Shown here piece after piece: positions 25,582-33,458 of a DNA stretch of 64,000 nt. The stretch spans positions 17,176 through 81,175 of the forward strand of contig JAOPYK010000017.1 in the NCBI GenBank assembly GCA_025964695.1, in the 5' to 3' direction. Within the stretch, counting starts at the first letter, position 1; every line of letters starts with the position of its first letter. The notes under the pieces were generated by a model that saw only the letters and a program-made list of their open reading frames with translations, searched no databases and was not told where the DNA came from. The stretch comes from Streptosporangiaceae bacterium (lineage in GTDB: Bacteria; Actinomycetota; Actinomycetes; Streptosporangiales; Streptosporangiaceae). The position numbers and the translations under genes are program-made.

Positions 25582-25758
25582 ATGCCTGACGAGGATGACC
25601 GGTGGTGGTTCTGTCTCACGCACCAGCGGGTGGAGCACGGGCCCGGATGCCCGAACAAGGACCGGATGGGCCCGTACGACTCGGAGCAGGCCGCGGCGGG
25701 TGCCCTGGAACTCGCGCGGCAGCGCAACGAGGCCTGGCGGCGCCAGGACGACGACTGA
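25582..25758 (+). CDS. Conserved small protein, 58 residues
   Basis: A short frame starts at ATG 25582 with GGGAGGT seven bases upstream and ends at TGA 25756-25758. It begins MPDEDDRWWFCLTHQRVEHG and contains CPNKDRMGPY and a helix AAAGALELARQRNEAW. The spacing of Trp-Trp-Phe-Cys, His and a second Cys suggests a small metal-binding or SPOR-like fold. The pattern resembles a widely conserved small actinobacterial protein of unknown function; this is from memory of similar sequences, not a search. It lies divergent from map. Confidence 0.75.
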   Translation: MPDEDDRWWFCLTHQRVEHGPGCPNKDRMGPYDSEQAAAGALELARQRNEAWRRQDDD

Positions 25759-25764
25759 GCCGGG

Positions 25765-26388
25765 TCAGTCGGGGACGGCGCCACTGACCAGGTCGAGGAT
25801 CTTGGCCAGCCGGTCGCGCAGTGACGGGCGGCGCGCCGTCCCCCCGGCACCGTACCGCCCGCCGAGCGGTGTCCCGGCCGCGGCGCTGACCAGATGCTGG
25901 GCGCCGTCGAAGGAGATCAGCGCGTCGCGCCGCGGGACCGTCAGCGACTCGTGGGCCAGGCCCGTCAGTTCACGGTCGCCGCCGTCGAGGGTGAGGATCA
26001 CCGCGCCGGTCCGGCGCGCGTCGTCGACCCGCTCCAGCAGCGGGACCGGGGCCGACTCGTCCTCGGCGACCACGAACAGGGTCTCGCCGCGCCGTGCCTC
26101 GGCCAGCCGGTCCAGGCCGACCCGCAGATGCGCGGGCGCGTCCGGCGGCGGCTCCCAGCGGACCAGCGTGGGCATCAGCTGCGGAATCGCGTGGTACCGG
26201 CTCTCGTCGTCGAGATGGGCGGCCAGGTGCCAGGGCTCTTCCTCGGGGGTGCCGAGCAGCAGCAGCCCACCCGGATCACGGGTGGAGGTGCGCAGCGCGC
26301 GGGCGAACTGGTGGGTCCGCTCCAGCCATCCGGTGGCGGAGAGGACCTCGCGCAACAGCGCGACTTGGTCGGCGTCCACGCCCTTCAT
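25765..26388 (-). CDS. Hypothetical protein, possibly Rossmann-like
   Basis: I do not recognise the family of this 207-residue product. The frame is open far upstream to 27159, but that part is a shadow of npdG, so ATG 26388 (MKGVDADQVALL) is taken as start. The middle reads like an alpha/beta fold (GLLLLGTPEEEPWHLAAHLD; GETLFVVAEDESAPVPLLER; GAVILTLDGGDRELTGLAHE). The last strand-turn recalls SIS phosphosugar-binding proteins. The C-terminal 35 residues are Gly/Arg-rich with a final helix. It is divergent from npdG and 6 bases from the convergent small gene. Confidence 0.6.
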   Translation of the reverse strand: MKGVDADQVALLREVLSATGWLERTHQFARALRTSTRDPGGLLLLGTPEEEPWHLAAHLDDESRYHAIPQLMPTLVRWEPPPDAPAHLRVGLDRLAEARRGETLFVVAEDESAPVPLLERVDDARRTGAVILTLDGGDRELTGLAHESLTVPRRDALISFDGAQHLVSAAAGTPLGGRYGAGGTARRPSLRDRLAKILDLVSGAVPD

Positions 26389-26478
26389 GGTGCCGTAAGG
26401 AAGACGGTACTGACGGTGATTGGCCAGGTTCGGCAGGTCAGTGGAGCTCCGCTCAGATCGTCCTGGCAGGATCGGGAT

Positions 26479-27186
26479 ATGACGCAACAGCACAAGAGCC
26501 CCTACGACCTGCCGGACGTGAGCGGTCTGTCGATCGGCATCCTGGGTGGCACCGGAGACCAGGGCAAGGGCCTGGCCAGGCGGTTCGCGCTGGCCGGTCA
26601 CCAGGTGATCATCGGTTCGCGCAACGCCGGCCGGGCCCAGCAGGCCGCCGACGAGATCAAGGACTCCCTGGGGTCCGGGGACGGCGCGGCCCCGCGCGGC
26701 GCGGAGAACGACGCCGTCGCGGCGGAAGCCGACGTCGTGATCGTCGCGGTGCCCTGGGACGGCCACAAGGCGACTCTCGAGTCGTTGCGCACCGAGCTCA
26801 CCGGGAAGATCGTCATCGACTGCGTCAACCCGATCGGCTTCGACAAGCAGGGTTCCTTCGCCCTCCCCGTCGAGGAGGGCAGCGCCGCACAGCAGGCGGC
26901 CGCCGTGCTCACCGAGAGCCGGGTCGTCGCCGCGTTCCACCACGTGTCCGCGGTGCTGTTGCTCGATCCCTCGATCGAAGAGGTCAACCTGGACGTGCTC
27001 GTCCTCGGCGACGAGCGCGAGGCCACCGACCTGGTCCAGGCGCTGGCGGGGCGGATCCCCGGGATGCGTGGCGTTTACGCGGGCCGGCTCCGCAACGCCC
27101 ACCAGGTCGAGGCGCTGACCGCCAACCTCATCTCCATCAACCGCCGCTACAAGGCACACGCGGGCTTCCGCGTCACCGACATCTGA
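26479..27186 (+). CDS. npdG: NADPH:F420 oxidoreductase (Fno/NpdG)
   Basis: The 235-residue enzyme moves hydride between NADPH and coenzyme F420. It has the N-terminal dinucleotide loop IGILGGTGDQGKGLARRFA, followed by the NADPH 2'-phosphate site IIGSRN. Further markers are AEADVVIVAVPWDGH, IVIDCVNPIGFD and NAHQVEALTANLISINRRYK, all typical of TIGR01915 proteins. ATG 26479 is used. This marks the organism as an F420 user. A genuine F420 function is likely but the family also includes related reductases. Confidence 0.9.
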   Translation: MTQQHKSPYDLPDVSGLSIGILGGTGDQGKGLARRFALAGHQVIIGSRNAGRAQQAADEIKDSLGSGDGAAPRGAENDAVAAEADVVIVAVPWDGHKATLESLRTELTGKIVIDCVNPIGFDKQGSFALPVEEGSAAQQAAAVLTESRVVAAFHHVSAVLLLDPSIEEVNLDVLVLGDEREATDLVQALAGRIPGMRGVYAGRLRNAHQVEALTANLISINRRYKAHAGFRVTDI

Positions 27187-27266
27187 CCCGCCCGAGGGTA
27201 CGGCCGGTACGGATCAGGGTCCGCACCGAGTAGCGCGGGGCCCCTGCGGAACCGGGCACGGCGCTC

Positions 27267-27296
27267 TACCATCTGAGTGGTATGCCCCGTACGGGG
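27267..27296 (+). promoter_or_regulatory. Twin palindromes upstream of the winged-helix gene
   Basis: TACCA (27267-27271) and TGGTA (27278-27282) flank TCTGAG; TACCAT also fits a TANNNT -10 box. Two bases further on is the perfect palindrome CCCCGTACGGGG (27285-27296). They are suitably placed to be the promoter and an operator for the two-gene unit starting at 27321. On the opposite strand, ACTCAGATGGTAGAGCGC resembles a tRNA D-arm, but the rest of a tRNA cannot be folded. Confidence 0.4.
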
Positions 27297-27320
27297 TGAC
27301 CTCTCCGACAGGGGCCCACA

Positions 27321-27665
27321 GTGCGCCAGCCCAGTTCCGCCGATCCGTGGAGCAACTTCCTCGATCCCTCCGATGACCGCTCCGGCGGTCAGCGGACCCC
27401 CGCATACCTCACGGAGGGCCACGGACACGGGCCGGAGGACACCGACGCCGACGCCGGGCTCTCCGAGCCCGGCCGCCGGATGCTGAACCTCCTCGGCTCC
27501 GACCGGGGAGCGCTGCCGATCGAGCAGGTGGCGCAACGTCTCGACATGGGGCTGCTGGACGTCGCCGAGACCGTCCGCGTCCTGACGACCAGGGGGCTGA
27601 TCCGGGTCCGGCAGACCGGTGTCCGGGAAACCGTGGAACTGACCGAACGCGAGTCCGGCGACTGA
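27321..27665 (+). CDS. Small winged-helix DNA-binding protein
   Basis: This 114-residue protein has a polar N-terminal half (residues 1-48, probably disordered). It then has a winged-helix fold: GRRMLNLLGSDRGALPIEQV, the recognition region AQRLDMGLLDVAETVRVLTT, and a wing GLIRVRQTGVRETVELTER. The fold resembles MarR/DUF742-type regulators. DUF742 proteins usually sit in conservon operons, but no roadblock or GTPase genes are present here. It is 3 bases from the membrane-protein gene that follows, so they form a pair. Confidence 0.7.
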   Translation: MRQPSSADPWSNFLDPSDDRSGGQRTPAYLTEGHGHGPEDTDADAGLSEPGRRMLNLLGSDRGALPIEQVAQRLDMGLLDVAETVRVLTTRGLIRVRQTGVRETVELTERESGD

Positions 27666-27668
27666 CGG

Positions 27669-28358
27669 ATGAGTTCCCTGGGCCCCTATCTCATCGTCGC
27701 CGCGCTGGGCGGACTGGTCGGCGCCGCCGAGCTCATCTCCCGCTATCGCGATCGGCCCGCCTCGCTGGCCCGGGTGATCAGCACCTGGGCGTACGTCCTG
27801 ATCAACGCCGGTGCCGGGGCGACCGCGCTGCTGCTCATCCACATCTTCGAGTGGGACTTCGGCGCCTCCGCCTCCACCCCTGGCGCGCGCGGCGCCGTCC
27901 AGGTGATGGTGGCCGGCTTCGGGTCGATGGCGCTGTTCCGCAGCGCGCTGTTCACCGTGCGCATCCACGACCAGGACGTGGCCGTGGGCCCGAGCACCCT
28001 GCTGACCGCGCTGCTGGCCGCGGCGGACCGCGGGGTCGATCGCATGGTGGCCCAGAACCGGTCCGCCAAGGCGCGATCGATCATGACGCACGTCTCCTTC
28101 GCCAGATCGCGGCTGGCGCTGCCCACCCTCTGCCTGGCGCTGCTGCAGAACGTTTCGGCCGAGGACCAGCGGGACCTGCGCACAGCCGTGGACGCGCTGG
28201 CCGGCAGCAAGATGAGCGACACGCAGAAGGCGCTCAACCTCGGCCTGCTGCTGATGAACGTCGCCGGCGCCGACGTGGTCGAGGCCGCGGTCAAGACGCT
28301 GCACGACGAGATCAAGGCCGACCCCGCTCCCAAACCGGTGGAGGAGTCCGCCGCCTGA
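27669..28358 (+). CDS. Hypothetical integral membrane protein
   Basis: The 229-residue product is of unrecognised family. Three hydrophobic helices occupy residues ~5-22 (YLIVAALGGLVGAAELI), ~38-62 (VISTWAYVLINAGAGATALL) and ~76-98 (VQVMVAGFGSMALFRSALF). The rest (about residues 100-229) is a soluble, mostly helical domain with charged repeats ending in KPVEESAA. It is transcribed with the upstream winged-helix gene, which may regulate it. The convergent hairpin immediately after the stop serves as terminator. Confidence 0.65.
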   Translation: MSSLGPYLIVAALGGLVGAAELISRYRDRPASLARVISTWAYVLINAGAGATALLLIHIFEWDFGASASTPGARGAVQVMVAGFGSMALFRSALFTVRIHDQDVAVGPSTLLTALLAAADRGVDRMVAQNRSAKARSIMTHVSFARSRLALPTLCLALLQNVSAEDQRDLRTAVDALAGSKMSDTQKALNLGLLLMNVAGADVVEAAVKTLHDEIKADPAPKPVEESAA

Positions 28359-28365
28359 TCTCGTG

Positions 28366-28409
28366 CGCCCCGATGACGGTACGGCCTCTGCCGCACCATC
28401 ACCGGGGCG
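28366..28409. terminator. Bidirectional hairpin terminator between the membrane-protein gene and panB
   Basis: CGCCCCG at 28366-28372 pairs with CGGGGCG at 28403-28409, and the stem continues inward for about 20 pairs. The three internal mismatches become G-U wobbles in the minus-strand RNA, so the stem is stronger for panB transcripts. It also sits right after the stop of the plus-strand gene. Confidence 0.7.
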
Positions 28410-28474
28410 AGACGTCCCGCGAGGCCGCTTTCCCTGCGCTGATCCCGGCGCGCCGGCCAGGATCAGCGGCGGGA

Positions 28475-29320
28475 TCAGTGGTAGGCGTGCTCGGGGGCGG
28501 GGAAGGCGCCGCCCACGACCTCGTCGGCGAACGACTTGGCGGCACCGGTCAGGATGCCCGCCACGTCGGCGTAGGTCTTCACGAACTTGGCCGTCCGCGG
28601 GCTCAGCCCGGCCATGTCCTGCCAGACCAGCACCTGGGCGTCGCACTCGGCACCGGCGCCGATGCCGATGGTCGGGATGGACAGCGCCGCGGTGACCCGC
28701 GCGGCGAGGTCCTCGGGCACGCACTCGAGGACCACGGCGAAGGCGCCGGCCGCCTCGAGCGCCTTGGCGTCGGACATCAGCTGCTCACCGGACTCGCCGC
28801 GGCCCTGTACCCGGTAGCCGCCGAACACGTTGACCGACTGCGGGGTCAGACCGAGGTGGCCCATCACCAGGATGCCGGCCGCGACCATGGCCTCGGCCTG
28901 CGGGAGCACCCGGCGGCCGCCCTCGAGTTTGACCGCGTGCGCGCCGGCCTCCTTGAGGAAGCGGGAGGCGGTGGTGAGGGCGTCGCCGACCCCGGTCTGG
29001 TATGAGCCGAACGGCAGATCGGCGACGACCATGGCGCGCTGGGAACCGCGGACGACCGCGGCGGTCAGCGGGATCAGATCGTCGACGGTGACCGGGATCG
29101 TCGAGTCGTAGCCGTACACGACCATCGCGGCGGAGTCGCCGACGAGCAGGACCGGGATGCCGGCCTCGTCGAAGACTCGTGCGGTCAGGGCGTCGTACGC
29201 GGTGAGCATCGGCCACTTCTCGCGCCGCTCCTTCGCGGCGGCGATGTCGCGTACGGTGACCCGTCGCCCGCTCTGGCCGCCGTAGAGAGTGGTCGGCTGG
29301 GCAGGGTTGGTGAAAGACAC
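28475..29320 (-). CDS. panB: 3-methyl-2-oxobutanoate hydroxymethyltransferase
   Basis: The 281-residue TIM-barrel enzyme makes ketopantoate from alpha-ketoisovalerate and methylene-tetrahydrofolate, the first step of pantothenate and CoA synthesis. Diagnostic segments are [51 protein letters not shown] and [16 protein letters not shown] 29320 is preferred to GTG 29332 because GGAGGT lies five bases before it. It is a single gene with the hairpin terminator 66 bases after its stop. Confidence 0.95.
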   Translation of the reverse strand: MSFTNPAQPTTLYGGQSGRRVTVRDIAAAKERREKWPMLTAYDALTARVFDEAGIPVLLVGDSAAMVVYGYDSTIPVTVDDLIPLTAAVVRGSQRAMVVADLPFGSYQTGVGDALTTASRFLKEAGAHAVKLEGGRRVLPQAEAMVAAGILVMGHLGLTPQSVNVFGGYRVQGRGESGEQLMSDAKALEAAGAFAVVLECVPEDLAARVTAALSIPTIGIGAGAECDAQVLVWQDMAGLSPRTAKFVKTYADVAGILTGAAKSFADEVVGGAFPAPEHAYH

Positions 29321-29447
29321 GTCGACCTCCACAGTCTCGAGGCGCCACGGTGGCGTACCCGGACGGAATCGATGATCCCACGGACAAAACGGATGCGGTA
29401 CCCCCTGGAATTCCAGATCCGTGTGGCCTCCGCCGCGTGGTCTCCAG

Positions 29448-29520
29448 TTACGAAACGATACGGTTGCGTATCTAAGGAATGCCTCATACGCTTTGGCTGT
29501 TTACGAAACGCGAACGTATC
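29448..29520. promoter_or_regulatory. Two operator-like direct repeats before the MFS exporter gene
   Basis: TTACGAAACG occurs at 29448-29457 and again at 29501-29510, each followed within a few bases by CGTATC (29467-29472 and 29515-29520). The first copy also contains the inverted pair GATACG-GTTG-CGTATC. Two matched sites bracketing the likely promoter of the exporter are what a QacR/TetR-type repressor would use. The regulator gene lies just downstream of the exporter. Confidence 0.5.
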
Positions 29521-29552
29521 GTTAGAGCTCTACCGTGCTTCGAAGGAGAAAA

Positions 29553-31127
29553 ATGGACCCGCAGCCGTCATCCCAGGGGTCGGGATCCGGCGTGCACAAC
29601 CGGCGCTGGTACATCCTCGGCGTCCTGGTCGTCAGCCTGCTCGTCGTCGTTCTGGACAACACGGTCCTTAACGTCGCCCTCAAGACCATCGCCGACCCGA
29701 AGGAAGGCCTCGGCGCGACCCAGAGCCAGCTCGAATGGGCGATCAACTCCTACACACTCGTTTTCGCCGGCCTGCTGTTCACCTTCGGCGTCATCGGCGA
29801 CCGCATCGGCCGCAAGCGCATGCTCATCATCGGCATGCTGCTGTTCGGCCTGTCCTCGCTCGTCTCGTCCTACGCGACCAGCCCCGACCAGCTCATCTGG
29901 GCCCGCGCGGCCATGGGGCTGGGCGGCGCGGCGATCATGCCGCAGACCTTGTCCATCATCTCCAACGTCTTCGAACCGCGCGAGCGCGGCAAGGCCATCG
30001 GGCTCTGGGCGGGTGCCGTCGGCATCGGCATCGCCATCGGCCCGGTGACCGGAGGTCTGCTGCTCGACCACTTCTGGTGGGGCTCGGTCTTCCTGATCAA
30101 CGTGCCGATCATCATCGCGGGCGTCACGGGGATCGTGCTGATGGTCCCCGAGTCGCGCAATCCGAGCCCGGCCAAGATCGACTCGCTTGGCGTGCTGCTG
30201 TCCATCGCCGGCCTGGTGCTGGTGACCTACGGCATCATCGAGGGCGGCAACAAGGCCACCTGGACGGCGCCGAGTGTGCTCGGCCCCATCGTCGGCGGTG
30301 TTCTCGTGCTGGCGCTGTTCATCTGGTACGAGTCCCGCATCGCGCACCCGGCGCTGAACGTGAAGCTCTTCAGGGACCCGCGTCTGTCGGCGTCGGTCGG
30401 TGCGATCACGCTGGTCTTCTTCGGCATGGCCGGAGTGTTCTTCTTCGTGTCGATCTACCTGCAGAGCGTCCGCGACTACAGCCCGCTCCAGGCCGGTCTG
30501 CTCACCCTGCCGTTCGCCGCCGCGCAACTGATCTTCTCGCCGCGCAGTGCCGGCATGGTTCAGCGGTTCGGCGCCAAGGCGACCACGACCACGGGCCTGA
30601 TCGTGGTGCTCCTCGCGATCATCAGCTATCAGTTCCTGACCGTGGACTCACCGATCTGGGTGCTCGAGGTGGGCTTCTTCCTGCAGGGCGCGGGGATGGC
30701 CAACGTCATGCCGCCGGCCACCAACGCCGTCATGTCCGTGCTCCCGCGCGAGGAGGCGGGGTCGGGCTCGGCCCTGACCAACGTCTCCCGCCAGGTGGCG
30801 GTCGCGCTCGGCGTCGCCGTCCTCGGTTCGGTGGTCTCCTCCATCTACCGTGACGAGATGACCCCGCACCTGACCGGGCTGCCCAAGGTGGCGGGCGACT
30901 CCATCGGAGCGACCACGGGCATCGCGGACAAGCTGCACCTGCCCGCGGACCGGCTGGTCGACTTCGGGCACACCGCCTTCGTCGACGGCATGCACGTGGC
31001 CTCGGGGATCTCCGCCGTCATCACGCTGATGGGCGTGCTGGTCGTCCTCAAGTGGATGCCGGGACGCGCCAAGGCCGACGCGGCGGATGCCGCGGCGGCA
31101 CGGCAGCGGGAAACCGCGGATGTATGA
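29553..31127 (+). CDS. MFS drug exporter, DHA2 family (14 TM)
   Basis: The 524-residue proton-driven exporter has the DHA2 hallmarks: VVLDNTVLNVALKTI in the first helix, GVIGDRIGRKRMLIIG (motif A), RAAMGLGGAAIMPQTL (motif B) and GLWAGAVGIGIAIGPVTGG (motif C). About 14 membrane helices are apparent. Members export quaternary ammonium compounds, dyes or antibiotics; the substrate here is unknown. ATG 29553 has AAGGAG in front of it. It is followed 14 bases later by a TetR regulator gene. Confidence 0.92.
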   Translation: MDPQPSSQGSGSGVHNRRWYILGVLVVSLLVVVLDNTVLNVALKTIADPKEGLGATQSQLEWAINSYTLVFAGLLFTFGVIGDRIGRKRMLIIGMLLFGLSSLVSSYATSPDQLIWARAAMGLGGAAIMPQTLSIISNVFEPRERGKAIGLWAGAVGIGIAIGPVTGGLLLDHFWWGSVFLINVPIIIAGVTGIVLMVPESRNPSPAKIDSLGVLLSIAGLVLVTYGIIEGGNKATWTAPSVLGPIVGGVLVLALFIWYESRIAHPALNVKLFRDPRLSASVGAITLVFFGMAGVFFFVSIYLQSVRDYSPLQAGLLTLPFAAAQLIFSPRSAGMVQRFGAKATTTTGLIVVLLAIISYQFLTVDSPIWVLEVGFFLQGAGMANVMPPATNAVMSVLPREEAGSGSALTNVSRQVAVALGVAVLGSVVSSIYRDEMTPHLTGLPKVAGDSIGATTGIADKLHLPADRLVDFGHTAFVDGMHVASGISAVITLMGVLVVLKWMPGRAKADAADAAAARQRETADV

Positions 31128-31141
31128 GAAGTTGAGTACCG

Positions 31142-31747
31142 ATGACCGAGACGACTGACCGTTTTGCTCCGCGGCCGCCCGGCCGGCCGCGGAGCGAGCG
31201 CGCCGAGAGGGCGATCATCGAGGCGACGCTCGACCTTCTCATCGAGGAGGCGGGCGTCGCCGGCCTGACCATCGAGGCCGTGGCCGCCCGGGCGGGGGTC
31301 GGCAAGACCACGATCTACCGGCGGTGGGCCAACAAGGAGGCGCTCATCGTCGACGCCCTCGCCACCCTCAAGGAGCCTGTCCCGCCGCTGGCCGGCGTGA
31401 CGGCGCGGGACGATCTGATCACGCTGACCGAGGCCATCAGGCCGCCCGGTGACCGGCGTTTCGACTGCGCCTGGCACATCCTCGGCGGGGCGGCCAAGCA
31501 TCCCGACCTCGTCCGGAAGTTCCAGCGGGACGTCCTCGAACCACGTCGCCAGATCTTCCGGGAAGTGCTCAGCCGCGGCGTCGCCAGCGGAGAGTTCCGC
31601 GGTGATCTGGACATCGAGGTCGCGCTGGCGATCATCATCGGTGCCATGACCCTGCAGTTGCGCGGCCTCGCTCTGGACGAGACGCTGCCCGGGGACTTCG
31701 CCCTGAAAGTGGTGGAAACCGCGCTGCGCGGCTTCTCGCCCAATTGA
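31142..31747 (+). CDS. TetR/AcrR-family regulator of the exporter
   Basis: The 201-residue repressor-type protein has the TetR N-terminal helix-turn-helix (IIEATLDLLIEEAGVAGLTI, AVAARAGVGKTTIYRRWANK). A C-terminal helical ligand domain follows (KHPDLVRKFQRDVLEPRRQI), similar to TetR_C_16-like families. It is co-transcribed with the MFS gene and probably binds the duplicated sites at 29448-29520, to be released by an exported drug. The final codons run into an IS200/IS605-type end, whose left-most bases overlap the stop region. Confidence 0.9.
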   Translation: MTETTDRFAPRPPGRPRSERAERAIIEATLDLLIEEAGVAGLTIEAVAARAGVGKTTIYRRWANKEALIVDALATLKEPVPPLAGVTARDDLITLTEAIRPPGDRRFDCAWHILGGAAKHPDLVRKFQRDVLEPRRQIFREVLSRGVASGEFRGDLDIEVALAIIIGAMTLQLRGLALDETLPGDFALKVVETALRGFSPN

Positions 31748-31783
31748 CGTCCTCTCCGCCCTAAAGGCCGGAGATTCCCGTCT
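31744..31783 (-). mobile_element. IS200/IS605-type right end
   Basis: On the minus strand the segment reads GACGGGAATCTCC, a TCCGGCC-TTTAG-GGCGGA hairpin and then GAGGACGTCAA. This matches the right-end signature seen at 15852-15895. It directly follows the TnpB-like tail on the same strand, as in intact elements, and its last bases touch the stop region of the TetR gene. Confidence 0.65.
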
Positions 31784-31976
31784 GCCGCATGTGCGGCTCC
31801 GAGTGGGTTCCCGCTTCACCGCGCGGTGCCGGAACGAGTCCCGGTCTTACCTCCGCTCCACGGGCGTCCAGGGTTTCCGCCTGCCCGGCGGCGACCTTGC
31901 GTCCCTCGGTCTTGATGTTGATCGCCGCGTTGACATCGCGGTCGTGGGCGATGCACTTGCCAACCCACTCGTCAGC
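31761..31976 (-). pseudogene. tnpB: tnpB C-terminal remnant (RNA-guided nuclease of an IS605-type element)
   Basis: The minus-strand frame ending at 31761 contains [17 protein letters not shown], then LDARGAEV and EAGTHSE, the C-terminal segment of TnpB. The Asp in DRDVNAA is the third RuvC catalytic residue of the family. Only about 68 residues remain. The zinc-finger cysteines before them and all upstream domains are gone, replaced by two copies of CCCACTCGTCAG and the stop codon of the adaptor gene. The remnant cannot be active. Confidence 0.75.
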
Positions 31977-31983
31977 CCACTCG

Positions 31984-33336
31984 TCAGTGGGGGAGCAGCA
32001 CGCGGTCGCCGGCGACGAGGCCGGAGCGGATCTCGACGTACTGGTCGCCGCGTACGCCGATCTGCACCGCACGGGTGCTGGTGGCCGTGCCGTGCTCGAC
32101 CCGGACGGTGGCGGACCCGTTTGAGCCGGGGCCGACGGCCGCGGCCGGGACGTACAGCGTGCCGTCCGATTCACGCACGGTGACCTGGACCGTCGCGGTC
32201 TGGCCCAGCAGCAGCCCCTTCGGCACCTGGTCGAAGGCGATCATCACGCCGTACTGCACCAGAGTGCCGGTGGTCGTGGCGGCGGGGTCGATATGGGTGA
32301 CACTGCCGTCGTACGACTGGCCCGACCGGGTGGCGAGGGTGATCGTGGCGGCCTGCCCGATCTTCAGCTCGGCCACCTCGGTCTGCGAGAACTTCGCCTG
32401 GACCTGCAGCTCGTTCAGGTCGCCGATGGTGACGAAGCCGCTCGCGCCCGGTCCGCTCACCTGGCTGCCCACCGTGCCCGCCACCGTCAGCACGGTGCCG
32501 TCGATGGGAGCCGTGATGACGGTCCCGGCCAGGGCACGCCTGGCCTGGTCAAGAGTCACCTGGGACTTGACCACCTGGGCCTCGGCCTGTGCCTTGGTGG
32601 TCGGGGCGCTCTGGACGCCGCCGCCTCCCGCGCCGCCCTGGCCGCCGGACTGCGGGGTCTGTGACGCGCCGCCGCCCGTCCCGCAGGCGGACGCGCCGCC
32701 CTTGCCGGATCCGGCCGGAGCGGCGGACGTGGTCGGCCGTGGGGTGGCCGTCGGCCGCGGCGCCGGCGTGGGCTGCGCCGTGGGCCGGGGCGTCGCGGTG
32801 ACCGAGACAGTGGGATTGGCAGTGGGCTTGGCGGTCGGTTTGGTGGTGGGTTTGGTGGTGGGCTTGGACGGCCCTCCCGACGGCCGCGGCGATTGGGTGG
32901 CCGCCGCGGCCCCGGAGCCCTTACCGGCAGAGCAGGCCGACGGCGACGCGCTGGCCGTGCCGGCCTTGGCATAGGCATCGTTGGCGGCCGCCAGTGCCGC
33001 CACGGCGGCGTTCACCTGCTCCTGGGCCTGGGTGGCGTCCAGCCGGGCGAGGATGCGCCCGGCCTTCACCATCTGCCCGGTCATGACGCCGACCTTGGTG
33101 ACCGTCCCGGAGGTACCGAAGCCCACCTCGCGGATCTTCGCGCTCTGTACGTTGCCGGCCGCGCTGACCGTGGCGGTGACATTGCCCTGGCGGACGCTCA
33201 CGTAGGAGATCCGGGCCGGTACGTCACCCCCGACCGCCATCAGCGAGCCGCCCACGATGACCAGGGCCCCGAGGGCGACGAGCGCGGTTCTGGGGCCTCC
33301 CGGCGGCCGGCGGATCGGGAACGCGCGCGAATTCAT
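31984..33336 (-). CDS. HlyD/MacA-type efflux adaptor protein
   Basis: The 450-residue protein has one N-terminal membrane anchor ([19 protein letters not shown]), a biotinyl-lipoyl-like hairpin domain ([20 protein letters not shown]) and a helical hairpin. The hairpin is interrupted by a long Pro/Thr/Lys-rich stretch built of KPT and ATPRPT units (about residues 150-215) and a Gly-rich patch. The beta-barrel ([20 protein letters not shown]) and C-terminal MP domain follow. Its stop codon abuts the TnpB remnant. It is divergent from a second adaptor gene that heads an ABC-exporter operon, and the two probably serve the same or related exporters. Confidence 0.85.
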   Translation of the reverse strand: MNSRAFPIRRPPGGPRTALVALGALVIVGGSLMAVGGDVPARISYVSVRQGNVTATVSAAGNVQSAKIREVGFGTSGTVTKVGVMTGQMVKAGRILARLDATQAQEQVNAAVAALAAANDAYAKAGTASASPSACSAGKGSGAAAATQSPRPSGGPSKPTTKPTTKPTAKPTANPTVSVTATPRPTAQPTPAPRPTATPRPTTSAAPAGSGKGGASACGTGGGASQTPQSGGQGGAGGGGVQSAPTTKAQAEAQVVKSQVTLDQARRALAGTVITAPIDGTVLTVAGTVGSQVSGPGASGFVTIGDLNELQVQAKFSQTEVAELKIGQAATITLATRSGQSYDGSVTHIDPAATTTGTLVQYGVMIAFDQVPKGLLLGQTATVQVTVRESDGTLYVPAAAVGPGSNGSATVRVEHGTATSTRAVQIGVRGDQYVEIRSGLVAGDRVLLPH

Positions 33337-33458
33337 GAGGCATCACCATGCCCATGGCACGTCACAGACGGCTGAAGCCGACCTGGGAGTTTCCTGTGGA
33401 ACCCGGACTCACAGGCAACTTTCAGGGACAGCCCAAGTTCACCCAAGCCGGGCCGTGA

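Noticed and set aside
27255..27330. tRNA gene on the minus strand
   Set aside because: Only a D-arm-like stretch is present; acceptor, anticodon and T stems do not pair.
31970..31996. Start of a CRISPR-like array at the CCCACTCGTCAG repeats
   Set aside because: Only two adjacent copies without spacers; a simple tandem duplication.
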